DNA of 64,000 nt from Pseudomonadota bacterium (GTDB lineage: Bacteria; Desulfobacterota; Desulfovibrionia; Desulfovibrionales; Desulfovibrionaceae), in the NCBI GenBank assembly GCA_023411815.1, contig JAEYOJ010000102.1, forward strand, positions 62,001-126,000, written 5' to 3'. The first letter of the stretch is position 1; each line of letters opens with the position of its first letter. Below the pieces are notes generated by a model. The model did no database searches. It saw only the letters and a program-made list of their open reading frames with translations, and was not told the origin of the DNA. A program made the translations under genes and the position numbers. This document shows positions 17,778-28,696 of the stretch, in pieces.

Positions 17778-20387
17778 ATGGGCCTGATATCCTTCATCCG
17801 CGACCTGCTCCGCAAGGAGCCGGAAGAGCCTCAGGTTTCGGCCGAGGAACTGCGCGACGACTTCCGGGCCCGCTACCATCATTTCAAGCTTCTGCTCACG
17901 GCCAACAACAACGCCCTGGAGGTCATGGCCGAGCTGGAGTCCGTCCTTTCGGGCGCCCGGCCTTTCGGCATGCGCTTCGTGCGCTCGCGCGTCACGCGCG
18001 TGGCCGCCCAGGTCTACCGCATGATCCAGAACATGACGAACCTTGCGCCGGGCAAGTACGACGCGCTGTATGCAAGCTATCAGCGCATCCATTCAGGCGT
18101 AACTCAGACTCTGGAGCTTCGGCGATCCTCGCAGCTTTCGGACCGGGGCGACCTGACCCTGTTCCTGTCCGAAGCCGGCCGCGAGCACGCCGATCTCATC
18201 GGCGCCAAAATGGCCTCCCTGGCCGAGGCCGGCCGTAGCCTCGGGCTGCCGATTCCCCACGGCTTCGCCATCACCGCCGCGGCTTACGGCGCTTTCATGG
18301 CCGAAAGCGATCTGCAGGCCGAGATAGACCGGCGTATCCAGCGGGCTGACGCCAGCCGCCTGGACGAAATTTTTGCCCTTTCCGCCGAGGTGCAGCAGCT
18401 CATCATGAACGCTCCCCTGCCGGCCAAGGTCGAGCAGGCCATCCTGGATTCCTTCGCGGAGCTCAAGCGACGCCACGGGCCTGGCCATGTGGCCATGCGC
18501 TCCAGCGCCCTGGGCGAGGACACCCTTGGAGCCTCTTTCGCCGGCCAGTACCGCTCCCTGCTCAACGTGGGCGAGGGCAACCTCCTGTCGGCCTACAGAG
18601 AGGTCGTGGCCGGCAAATACACGCCGCAGGCCATGGCCTACCGCCTGAACAAGGGCATCCCGGACGAGGACGTGGCCATGTGCGTCGGCTGCATGCGCAT
18701 GATCGACGCAGCCTCCGGCGGGGTGGCCTATTCGCGCAACCCCCTGGACCTGACCGACGACGCTGTGCTCGTGAACTCGGTGTGGGGCCTTCCGCGTGCC
18801 GTGGTTGACGGTGTGGCCCCGGTGGACACGCTCATTGTGGCCCGAGATCCCCTGCGCGTGCGCTCGCGCGACATACCCAGCAAGAGCCGCAAGTACGTGT
18901 GCTTCCCCGAAGAAGGCCTCTGCAGGGAGGACCTTACCGACGGCGAGGCCGGCCAGCAGTCCATTCCCGACGACAAGCTCTTGGAACTGGCGGCGACGGC
19001 CGTGCGCCTGGAGGAATTTTACGGCGGCCCCCAGGACATGGAGTGGGCCTTGGAGCGTGACGGCAGGCTGGTGCTCCTGCAGTGCCGGCCCCTGCGCCAG
19101 ACCGAAACCGCGCCCGCCCCGGCAATGGAAACGGATGACGAAGGGCACGAAGTGCTCCTGGCGGGCGGAATCGCCGCAAGCCCAGGTGGAGGCATCGGAC
19201 CGGTGTTCGTGGCGCGCGGCGGCATGGATGCCATGCGTTTCTCCGACCACGCGGTGCTCGTGGTGGCCCAGGCCCTGCCGCGCTGGGCCGCGCTGTTGCC
19301 CAGGGCCTCGGCCGTTGTGGCCGAAAGCGGCAGCCTGGCCGGGCACCTGGCCAACGTGGCCCGCGAGTTCGGGGTACCGGCCCTGTTCAACGTACCCGAT
19401 GCCACCAAGCTCTTGCAGGACGGCACGACCGTTACCGTGGACGCAACGGCGCGCAAGATATTCGCGGGCGAGCGCCAGCGCTCCGTGGTCAGGACCGAGC
19501 CGGCCCGCGCCTTCATGGCCGGAACGCCGGTGCACGACATCCTGCGCGAGGTCGCCGGCCTCATCGTCCCGCTCACCCTGCTGGACCCCGACGCACCGTC
19601 CTTCCGGGCCGAGAACTGCCAGACCATGCACGACATCACGCGCTTCTGCCACGAGAAGGCCGTGGTGGAGATGTTCCGTTTCGGAACCGAGCACAACTTT
19701 TCCGAACGCGCTGCCAAACAGCTGTGGGTCGGCGTGCCCATGCAATTCTGGGTCATCAACCTGGACGACGGCTTCACCCATGACGTGCCGGGCAAGTTCA
19801 TCAAGCTCTCCGAGATCGTCTCCGTGCCCATGCTGGCCTTGTGGAAGGGCATGGTGGCCAAGGAGTGGGCCGGTCCCCCGCCCATCAACGCACGCGGCTT
19901 CATGTCCGTGCTGCTGGAGGCCTCGGCCAACCCCAACCTGGACCCCGCCGCGGAGTCGGCCTACGCCGCGCGCAACTATTTCATGGTCTCCAAGCACTTC
20001 GCCAACCTGCAGTCGCGCTTCGGCTTCCACTTCTGCACCGTGGAGGCCTTGGCCAGCGAACGGGCCCAGGAGAACTACGCGAGCTTCTCCTTCAAGGGCG
20101 GAGCGGCCAACTTCGAGCGCAAGGTGCAGCGCGTGCGCTTCATCGCCAAGTTCCTGGAGGAGTACGGATTCCGCTGCGAAGTGCGCGAGGACGCCTGCTT
20201 CGCGCGCGTGGAGGGGCTGTCCCTCTGCGAGATGGAGGAGCGGCTCGTGGTCCTCGGCTACGTGATCATGCACACTCGCCAGCTGGACATGGTCATGGCC
20301 GACGGCCGCTCGGCCGCCCAGTTCGCCGCCAAATTCCGCCAGGACATGCAGCAGATCCTCAGCGAGGTCTGTCAGCGGCCCGCGTGA
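17778..20387 (+). CDS. PEP-synthase-like dikinase with unknown C-terminal domain
   Basis: 869 residues. Residues 1-125 are helical and unassigned. Residues about 140-440 are a pyruvate-phosphate-dikinase ATP-binding domain (IGAKMASLAEAG, MRSSALGEDT at 240-249, GGVAYSRNP, QDMEWALE, LLQCRPLR). Residues 455-560 are the mobile phosphohistidine domain with H523 in GSLAGHLANVAREFG. The PEP/pyruvate TIM barrel of PpsA/PpdK is missing: none of its usual motifs is seen in the last 300 residues, which instead contain QTMHDITRFCHEK and other unfamiliar sequence. The protein should autophosphorylate from ATP, but its acceptor is unknown. Last gene of the sigma-54 operon. Confidence 0.82.
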   Translation: MGLISFIRDLLRKEPEEPQVSAEELRDDFRARYHHFKLLLTANNNALEVMAELESVLSGARPFGMRFVRSRVTRVAAQVYRMIQNMTNLAPGKYDALYASYQRIHSGVTQTLELRRSSQLSDRGDLTLFLSEAGREHADLIGAKMASLAEAGRSLGLPIPHGFAITAAAYGAFMAESDLQAEIDRRIQRADASRLDEIFALSAEVQQLIMNAPLPAKVEQAILDSFAELKRRHGPGHVAMRSSALGEDTLGASFAGQYRSLLNVGEGNLLSAYREVVAGKYTPQAMAYRLNKGIPDEDVAMCVGCMRMIDAASGGVAYSRNPLDLTDDAVLVNSVWGLPRAVVDGVAPVDTLIVARDPLRVRSRDIPSKSRKYVCFPEEGLCREDLTDGEAGQQSIPDDKLLELAATAVRLEEFYGGPQDMEWALERDGRLVLLQCRPLRQTETAPAPAMETDDEGHEVLLAGGIAASPGGGIGPVFVARGGMDAMRFSDHAVLVVAQALPRWAALLPRASAVVAESGSLAGHLANVAREFGVPALFNVPDATKLLQDGTTVTVDATARKIFAGERQRSVVRTEPARAFMAGTPVHDILREVAGLIVPLTLLDPDAPSFRAENCQTMHDITRFCHEKAVVEMFRFGTEHNFSERAAKQLWVGVPMQFWVINLDDGFTHDVPGKFIKLSEIVSVPMLALWKGMVAKEWAGPPPINARGFMSVLLEASANPNLDPAAESAYAARNYFMVSKHFANLQSRFGFHFCTVEALASERAQENYASFSFKGGAANFERKVQRVRFIAKFLEEYGFRCEVREDACFARVEGLSLCEMEERLVVLGYVIMHTRQLDMVMADGRSAAQFAAKFRQDMQQILSEVCQRPA

Positions 20388-20507
20388 TCGCAGCTGGAAA
20401 CGGCGGGCAATCGCCAAGGCCATTTCAACGTTGCCATCCCCATCCCATCCCGCTATCAGGGGGCAACCGCACCGCGGCCCCAAACCACAACCCCAACACG
20501 GACAGAC

Positions 20508-22196
<1,689 letters not shown>

Positions 22197-22542
22197 GAAC
22201 GGGTATCGGGCCCGGTCTCCCGCGGCAGGCGGTCGGTGTAAACAAACCGCGCCGCCAGCGAGCCATGGAGCCTGGATTCGATCCTGCCGAACGCAGCTTT
22301 TAGAGCGTTTTGCACAAGAACTGGAAAGGGCTTGGCCCTCACAGGCCCTCCCACCAGGGGGATGATTCCCTGGACCAGCTATTTCAAATGCAATCTGCCC
22401 TAAAGAGAGGCTCCTGGGCGTAACGCCGGGGAGCCTCTCTTTTGCTGTGCTTTGCCATCATTGCCGGCGCAGATCCCTTCCGCCCGCACTACGGGAGAGG
22501 CTCTTCGCACGGTTTTGCTCAGGCCCGACTGATTCACCTTGG
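22197..22542 (+). other. Intergenic region between ettA and the convergent methyltransferase gene
   Basis: 346 bp. Only the bidirectional terminator at 22402-22443 is recognisable; the first 200 bp hold no gene or clear structure. Confidence 0.55.
22402..22443. terminator. Bidirectional intrinsic terminator between ettA and methyltransferase
   Basis: 13-bp stem aaagagaggctcc/ggagcctctcttt (22402-22414, 22430-22442) whose loop contains a smaller ggcg/cgcc stem. T-run on the plus strand and complementary A-run on the other side fit termination of both convergent genes. Confidence 0.75.
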
Positions 22543-23457
22543 TCACTCCCCGGCTTCGGAATCAAGCGGCGTGGCTGTCCCTGAATCGCGCGTCGCTCGC
22601 CAGGGCAGGCTCTGGCCGCCTTCGGCCGGCGTGGCGGTTCCCTCGATGGCATCTCCGCGCACGGTGCCGCGATAATTCATGGTCTCCAGCCGGCCCTCAT
22701 GCAACGTTTCCGTGCGGAACGACAATTCCTCGCCCTCCAGCGTCACGAGATGCAGGGTACGCTCGGCCCCGCCAGTGCGCACCGCTCCCGAGACTTTCTG
22801 GAACTCCTGGTCCAGGCGCATCTCATGGCTGTTTTCCGCGCCTCCCGAGCCTCCCGGACCTGTCCAGCGCCAGACGCCCGAGACGTTGGCTGGCACGACC
22901 CATTTGTAGAGAACGCTCGCGCCTTCGTACACGGTCTCGTCCGGCTCCCATTCGCCCAGATCGAAGGCGTGGGACACGATACGCGTGCCCGGCCGCAGTT
23001 CCTGCAGCAGCCTTGGGCGCAGCCTGAGGTTGACGTCTTGCAGCAGATACATGGTCAAGGCCGTGGCCTCGCTGATGTCTTCCTCGAAAAGGTTGCCCTC
23101 CCTGAACGCCACCTTGCCGTCCACGCCTTCCTCCCTGGCATTGGCCCTGCTTTCGCTGACCAGGGCCGGGTCTATGTCGATGCCCACGGCGCGGACTCCG
23201 TATTCCTGGGCGGCGGCGATGACGATGCGGCCGTCCCCGCTGCCGAGGTCATACAGCACGTCGCCCTGCTCCAAATCGGCAAGCTCCAACATGCGCGACA
23301 CGACCTCGGGCGTGGTCGGAACATAGGGCACGTCTTTCTCGCTGCCGAGCCAATTCGACCAGAACGGCTGCGACCAGCCGGCGGAGACCGCCAGCGCAAG
23401 GCCAATGCACACACTGGCCAGAACGACCAATGCAGATGACCGTATCCTGCGCTTCAT
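22543..23457 (-). CDS. Exported SAM-dependent methyltransferase-like protein
   Basis: 304 residues. An N-terminal signal or anchor helix (residues 8-27, ALVVLASVCIGLALAVSAG) is followed by a class I methyltransferase core: VLYDLGSGDGRIVIAAA (SAM motif I), GIDIDPALV (motif II), EGNLFEEDI (motif III). After residue 190 comes a beta-rich tail with GVWRWTGPG, found in periplasmic relatives. An exported SAM enzyme is odd because SAM is cytoplasmic; the protein may face the cytoplasm via a membrane anchor. The ATG overlaps the permease stop by four bases and has gaggagg upstream, so the two are translationally coupled. Confidence 0.82.
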   Translation of the reverse strand: MKRRIRSSALVVLASVCIGLALAVSAGWSQPFWSNWLGSEKDVPYVPTTPEVVSRMLELADLEQGDVLYDLGSGDGRIVIAAAQEYGVRAVGIDIDPALVSESRANAREEGVDGKVAFREGNLFEEDISEATALTMYLLQDVNLRLRPRLLQELRPGTRIVSHAFDLGEWEPDETVYEGASVLYKWVVPANVSGVWRWTGPGGSGGAENSHEMRLDQEFQKVSGAVRTGGAERTLHLVTLEGEELSFRTETLHEGRLETMNYRGTVRGDAIEGTATPAEGGQSLPWRATRDSGTATPLDSEAGE

Positions 23458-24770
23458 GTTGTCCTCCTCGTCTTGGTTTTCAGGTGGTTGTTCAGAAGCC
23501 ACAACGGCAGACCCGAGGCCAGGACGGCCATGCCCAGGAGCGCCCCGGCCCCGGTGAACGCGAGGCTCGAAGCAAGCATGGCCAGGCATATGCCGCAGAA
23601 CAGGAGCGGCGTAAGCGGGTACAACGGTACGGGAAAAGGACGTTCCGCCCCGGGGTCCCGCAGGCGCAGGGCGAACAGCGCCGCGCCCACCAGCAGAAGG
23701 AAAAACCAGAACACCGGGGCCGTGTACTCCACCATCATCGTGAATCCGCTGCGCGAGCCGGTGCCCACGACCACGAGCAGCAACGAGGCCAGACCCTGTA
23801 CGGCCAGGGAGTTCACGGGCGTGTCGGCGCGCCGGTGCCAGCGGCCCAAGAAGCCGAGCAAGGGGAAATCCCGCCCCAAGGCATGGCCGGAACGTGCGCC
23901 GGTGATGATGGAGCCGTTCATGGTGCTCAACGCGGTCACGGCCACGATCAGGCTGACGAAGCGGGCGCCGTTCTCGCCCATGGCCGTACGCGCCAGATCG
24001 GCCGCAACGGCCTCGGACCTGGACATGGCGGCCAGACCCAGGCCGTGGAGGAGGGCCAGGTTGACCAGCAGATAGATGGCGGTGATGATCCCGATGCTCA
24101 GGATCATTATGCGGACCATGTCGCGGCGCGGGTTGCGCACTTCGGCCGACAGATAGCCGGCCTCGTTCCATCCGCCGTATGTCAGCAGGACGAAGACCAT
24201 GGCCCCGCCGAGCGTCTCTCCGGAGGCATGGCCCCTTCCCCCTGCCCCGGCCTCCTGGGACAGGCCCAGGCCCATGACGATCACGCTCAGGAGCCCCAGC
24301 ACGATGCAGGACGTGAAAGCCAGCTGCATGCGGCTGCCCTGGCGGATGCCCAGCATGTTGGCGACCGAGAGCAGGATGATGGTCGCGGCGGCGTACAGGG
24401 AAGACGAATACGGACCCAGGGGGAGTATCTCCGTGAGATAGTCACCCAGCATGAAGGCGAGCATGGCGATGGAGCCGGACTGAATGACGGACAGGCGCGC
24501 CCAGGCGAAGAGAAATCCCGGAGCCTGACCGAAAGCGCGGGTCAGGTAATGATATTCGCCGCCGGTGTCCGGGAATGCCGAGGCGAGCTCGGCATAGCAC
24601 AGGGCGCCGACGAACGAGGCCGCGCCACCCGCGACCCATATGCCCAAAAAAGCGGTCTCGTTGCCGGCAAGACCCGCCACGATGGCGGGCGTCTTGAAGA
24701 TACCCGCGCCCACGACCACGCCGACGACGATGGCCACGGCATCCAGGGTGGACAATGTGCGGCGAGGCAT
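23454..24770 (-). CDS. APC-family amino acid permease
   Basis: About 438 residues, 12 membrane helices. The first helix has the APC signature (VGVVVGAGIFKTPAIVAG) and the second ALCYAELASAFPDTGGEYHYL; a GGWNEAGYLSAEVRNPRR loop is typical of LAT-type and amino acid-polyamine-cation permeases. ATG 24770 (aaggg 9 bp upstream) places the first helix near the N-terminus; in-frame ATGs at 24791, 24800 and a start at 24860 would add up to 30 charged residues. Coupled to the downstream methyltransferase. Confidence 0.88.
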   Translation of the reverse strand: MPRRTLSTLDAVAIVVGVVVGAGIFKTPAIVAGLAGNETAFLGIWVAGGAASFVGALCYAELASAFPDTGGEYHYLTRAFGQAPGFLFAWARLSVIQSGSIAMLAFMLGDYLTEILPLGPYSSSLYAAATIILLSVANMLGIRQGSRMQLAFTSCIVLGLLSVIVMGLGLSQEAGAGGRGHASGETLGGAMVFVLLTYGGWNEAGYLSAEVRNPRRDMVRIMILSIGIITAIYLLVNLALLHGLGLAAMSRSEAVAADLARTAMGENGARFVSLIVAVTALSTMNGSIITGARSGHALGRDFPLLGFLGRWHRRADTPVNSLAVQGLASLLLVVVGTGSRSGFTMMVEYTAPVFWFFLLLVGAALFALRLRDPGAERPFPVPLYPLTPLLFCGICLAMLASSLAFTGAGALLGMAVLASGLPLWLLNNHLKTKTRRTT

Positions 24771-25132
24771 TGCCGGCCGCCCTTCTTCCATGCGCGGCAT
24801 GGCTCTATCATCAGCCTCCGTTGCCCTCCCCTGCGGCCTGCGACCTGCCGCGGACCTCACATCGAGTATGCAGGCCGGTTCCCGGACCTGTAATGGTAAA
24901 TGGGGCGAGAAAATCTAACGCGCGGGTGCCGGTGCCCCATAGGCAGGAGTGCGCGCGAGGGTCCTTGTCCTCCTCACGTCACCGGAAGGATGAGTACTGA
25001 GCGGCGGCCAACGCAGTTTGCAAATGAAATGACACGGACATCGCAAATGGGGGAGTGCAGGGAGCGCCGCTCCCTGCCGGGCGAAAGTCCGAGAGAGGGC
25101 GGCGCCCTCTCTCGGTTGAATTGCAAGACGAA
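24771..25132 (-). other. Intergenic region upstream of the APC permease
   Basis: 362 bp between two minus-strand genes. It holds tandem palindromes at 25057-25115 near the end of the dehydrogenase gene, possible alternative permease starts at 24791-24860, and no clear promoter. Confidence 0.5.
25057..25115. repeat. Two tandem GC-rich palindromes
   Basis: A 9-bp stem gcagggagc/gctccctgc (25057-25065, 25069-25077) and an 11-bp stem ccgagagaggg/ccctctctcgg (25089-25099, 25105-25115), 11 bp apart. They follow the dehydrogenase stop by 18 bp. There is no T-run, so they could be a processing or mRNA-stabilising element, or a Rho-linked terminator. Confidence 0.5.
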
Positions 25133-28100
25133 TTAGTCCAGATTCCTGACGATGCGCAGACCGCGCCGCTCCGGATCCTTGGCTAGGCTCTTCAAAAGCT
25201 GCGTGCGCCAGTCGGGCCCGCCGGCAAGCCTGGCCAGGTATTCCACCGCGTGCAGAACCTCGCGCCGGGCGAACTTCTCGTCCATGCCCAGCAGGCAGCG
25301 GGAGATGCCCATCTTGCACGAGGGGCAGCCGACCACGACCTGACATTCCGAGCAGGCGGTGAGATCCTGAGCCAACTGGACCTGCTTGCGCCCGCGCAGC
25401 TTGTTGTAGATGGCCGGCGAGGTCATGGCCCCGAGGCCGGACTCGCCGCAGCATCCAGGCGAGAGATGCACTTCGGTTCCGGTAAGCTGGGCCAAGCCCT
25501 TGCGATAGGCCTCGCCGGACTTGGCCGGAGCCAGGCCGTTCCATTCGGCGTGGCAGGCGGAATGGTAGAGCAGCGGACCGGTCGCCTTGCCCTTCAGGCT
25601 CAGTCTGCCCAGCAGGTACTGGGTCACATCCAGATGGCGGACGTTCAGCCCGAAGATCATCTCCACGCCATACTTCTGCAGGGATTCTCGGCAAGTGCCG
25701 CAGGAGGTCAGCACGGTGTTGGTGAAGAAGCCGAGTTCCTTGGCCTCCCGCAAGGCCGAGCGGATGACCGGCAGGTTACGGTCCTGGTTGACCAGGTAGG
25801 CTTCCTCCATGCCCTGGGAAAGCAGCGGGTAGCCGCAGCACAGATGCTTGGGCGGCAGGATGACGCTCACGCCCGAGCGGATGAGCAGGTAGAGCGAGGC
25901 CAGGCCGATGGAGCGCGAAAAGAGCGACGCGCCGCAGCCCGGGAAGTAGAAGACTGTCTCGGGCACATCCCGGCCGTCCTCCAGGGACTCGGGCGCGAAG
26001 ATGGAGCCCTTGCTCAGGTGCAGGCTCTCGGCCAGGTTGCGGAAGCCGACCTCCGGCCCCTTGCCCGAGAAGAGCGGATTGGCCAGCCGGTCGCGCCAGC
26101 GCGGGGGCAGGAGTCCGACCATGCGGTTCTGCATGCTCTGCCCCACGGCCGCCGCCTTGGCGGCCATGGGCGCACGGACTTCGGGGTCCTTGGCCAGCCA
26201 GCCCAGCACGTTGGTCTTGATGGGATGGCCGCCGGCCTTCTTTTCGTCCAGGAACGCGCGCATGAACAGGGTCACGTCGGCGCTGTTGATCTTGACCGGG
26301 CAGCTTGCGCAGCGACCGCAAGCCGTGCAGTGCTCCGTGAGCCGGCGCAGGCTGTCCAGCAGGCGCGGGTCGGGCCGGCCTTCGTGCATCTGGCTGTAGT
26401 ACACGGCCTCCACCAGGGCGCCGATGGTCATGTTCTTGTTGCGCGGATGGTAGAGCAGGCCCTTCTCCGGGTAGTACATGGGGCAGACCTGCTTGCACTT
26501 GCCGCAGCGCGTGCAAACCTGGATGTCGGACAGGAGCTTGATGAGCCGCTCCTTGTCGGGCAGGGCCGTCTTGGCCAGATCCTGGATGAGCCGGTTGAAG
26601 GAGAACGTGTAGGGCTCCACGGCCATGTCGCGCGTGACGAGCTTGCCGGGGTTGATGATACCCTTGGGGTCCACTGCGGCCTTGTAGTGCCGCAGAGCCT
26701 CCATTTTTTCTTCCTGCAGGTAGGCGATCTTGGTGATGCCGATGCCGTGCTCGCCGGACACGCCGCCGCCCATGGACAGGACTTTCTCGAAAACCTTGCC
26801 GGCGGCCTCGTAGGCCAGGGTGAGCATCTGCGGATCATTGGAGTTGACCGGAATGTTCACGTGGCAGTTGCCGTCGCCGGCATGCATGTGGCTGGCCAGG
26901 ACGATACGCGTGGCGCGCATGTCATGGAATATCTGGGCCAGCCGCTCCTTGAGCTTGGGATAACGGTTCTCCAGATCCTGGAAGAAGAGCGCAGCGCGGA
27001 TCTCCAACTCCTGCTCGGTCATGTCCTTGGCCGAGAGCTGCCCGCGCAGAATCCTCATGGACGTGATCATCTCCTGATCCAGGGACTTGTCCTTGAGATC
27101 CAGGCCGGGCAGTTTGCCTGCTTCCTGCAGGGACAGGCGGTAGGCGTAGGCCATGTAGTAGAGGTTCAGGTCCTCCAGGAAGTCGGAAAAGGCCGGAACG
27201 CCCTCCAGGGGGATGACGATGTCCTCGTTGACCTTGAAACCCGAGGTGCGCTTGGCGATGGCCGAGAGCTTGTGGCGGTCTTCCCAGAAGTGCTCCGCCT
27301 CTTTGGCGTCGCGGGCCACGAAGATGTCCACGCCCTCATAGGGCTCGGCCAGGTCCACGATGGCGCGCACGGCCCCATCCAGAGCCTGCTGGTCGTCGGA
27401 ATCGAGCTGGAGCAGCAGCACCGAAATGGGCTCGCCCTCGTAGCGCGAGGATTTCTTCTGGTAGCCGATAGCCTGCACGTACTTGATGTTGAACTCCTCC
27501 AGGGAGGAGATCTTGACCAGGTCGCCTTCCTCGCGGATGCGGTCGCGCAGGCCGACCACGTCCTTGATGACGAGCATGGCGTTGTGCATGCTGCGGCCGA
27601 AGAACTCCAGGCACAGGACGCGCGAGAGCCTCTGCATGGGATAGAGCGTGAAGCAGCCCTCGACGATGACGCCGTCCACGCCTTCCTTCTGCACGCCGGG
27701 CAGGCCGCCCAGGAACTTGTTGCTTACGTCCTTGCCCAGGCCCGGCCCGCGGATCTCGTCCCCGCTGAGGGCCACGGTACGCAGGAGCCCGCCGGACTCG
27801 TCCAGCACCTCGAATACGGCCGACTCGCCTGGCATGATCTTGTGCCGGGGATGGTCCTTGCGGCGCACCTCCACCAGGCTGCCGTCGGGCATGACCTGCT
27901 TGAAGGAGAGGATGTTGTCGAGGGTGGTGCCGTACTCGAAGGCGAACGGCCCGCCGGAGTTCTCGGAGATGTTGCCGCCGATGGACGAACCGGCCTTGGA
28001 TGCCGGGTCCACGGTGAACAACAGACCGGCCTTCTCGGCCGCCTTTATGGCGTTGAGGGTCAGCACGCCGGCCTGCGCGCAGAGGACCTTGTTCTCTGTG

Positions 28101-28696
28101 TCCACGGGATAGATGGTCTTCATGCGCGAAAGGCTGAGAATGACCGTGCGCCGATGCGCGGGCACCGCGCCTCCGGTCAGGCCCGTGCCGCCGCCGCGGG
28201 GCACGAGAAAGAAGCCCATCTCGCCGGCCAGGCGCACGATGGCCTGGACCTCGGCCGTGGTCTGTGGCGACACCATGAGCAGCGGCAGCTCCATGCGCAG
28301 GTCCGTCGCATCGGTGGAGGTCTCGATGAGGCTGCCCGGCTCGTGGACCATGGATGCCACCGGCAACATGGCCTCCAGGCGGCGCACGATCTCGGCCTTG
28401 AAGCTCTGATCCTCGTCGTAGCCGCGCCAGAAGGCGTTCACGGCCTCACCGAGCACGCGCGGATATTCGCCCGACAGCGTTGGCAGGCTGCGGGTCAGCC
28501 TGGCGCCCACGCTCTGGCGCACCAGCTTCTCATCGATGAACGGATTGCAGCGCACAAGGAACAGTTCCGCGGCGAGCTCCACCGCCAGGTCCCGCACGAC
28601 TTCGGGCCACTGGGCGAACTGTTCCAGGCTCAGACCGAGAACCCTGGGAACAAGACGTTCCTCGGGGATGGAAATATGAGGACCTTTCTTGGGCAT
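25133..28696 (-). CDS. FAD-binding and Fe-S oxidoreductase (D-lactate/2-hydroxyacid dehydrogenase type)
   Basis: 1187 residues. The first 700 match the GlcD/Dld flavoprotein family: PRGGGTGLTGGAVP for FAD binding around 165, DPASKAGSSIGGNISENSGG, and the C-terminal HMHAGDGNCHVN and GEHGIG motifs. Then come two [4Fe-4S] motifs, CTRCGKCKQVCP and CTACGRCASCP, and a GlpC/HdrD-like tail with two CCG elements (HLCCGYP, GCCGES) and CPSCK. Such fusions oxidise D-lactate or a similar hydroxy-acid and pass electrons toward the quinone pool. The natural substrate is inferred; lactate is the obvious candidate in a sulfate reducer. Confidence 0.88.
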   Translation of the reverse strand: MPKKGPHISIPEERLVPRVLGLSLEQFAQWPEVVRDLAVELAAELFLVRCNPFIDEKLVRQSVGARLTRSLPTLSGEYPRVLGEAVNAFWRGYDEDQSFKAEIVRRLEAMLPVASMVHEPGSLIETSTDATDLRMELPLLMVSPQTTAEVQAIVRLAGEMGFFLVPRGGGTGLTGGAVPAHRRTVILSLSRMKTIYPVDTENKVLCAQAGVLTLNAIKAAEKAGLLFTVDPASKAGSSIGGNISENSGGPFAFEYGTTLDNILSFKQVMPDGSLVEVRRKDHPRHKIMPGESAVFEVLDESGGLLRTVALSGDEIRGPGLGKDVSNKFLGGLPGVQKEGVDGVIVEGCFTLYPMQRLSRVLCLEFFGRSMHNAMLVIKDVVGLRDRIREEGDLVKISSLEEFNIKYVQAIGYQKKSSRYEGEPISVLLLQLDSDDQQALDGAVRAIVDLAEPYEGVDIFVARDAKEAEHFWEDRHKLSAIAKRTSGFKVNEDIVIPLEGVPAFSDFLEDLNLYYMAYAYRLSLQEAGKLPGLDLKDKSLDQEMITSMRILRGQLSAKDMTEQELEIRAALFFQDLENRYPKLKERLAQIFHDMRATRIVLASHMHAGDGNCHVNIPVNSNDPQMLTLAYEAAGKVFEKVLSMGGGVSGEHGIGITKIAYLQEEKMEALRHYKAAVDPKGIINPGKLVTRDMAVEPYTFSFNRLIQDLAKTALPDKERLIKLLSDIQVCTRCGKCKQVCPMYYPEKGLLYHPRNKNMTIGALVEAVYYSQMHEGRPDPRLLDSLRRLTEHCTACGRCASCPVKINSADVTLFMRAFLDEKKAGGHPIKTNVLGWLAKDPEVRAPMAAKAAAVGQSMQNRMVGLLPPRWRDRLANPLFSGKGPEVGFRNLAESLHLSKGSIFAPESLEDGRDVPETVFYFPGCGASLFSRSIGLASLYLLIRSGVSVILPPKHLCCGYPLLSQGMEEAYLVNQDRNLPVIRSALREAKELGFFTNTVLTSCGTCRESLQKYGVEMIFGLNVRHLDVTQYLLGRLSLKGKATGPLLYHSACHAEWNGLAPAKSGEAYRKGLAQLTGTEVHLSPGCCGESGLGAMTSPAIYNKLRGRKQVQLAQDLTACSECQVVVGCPSCKMGISRCLLGMDEKFARREVLHAVEYLARLAGGPDWRTQLLKSLAKDPERRGLRIVRNLD

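Noticed and set aside
22543..24171. Long minus-strand frame (542 codons) containing the methyltransferase
   Set aside because: Its first 238 codons are a shadow of the permease gene; the methyltransferase starts at the coupled ATG at 23457.
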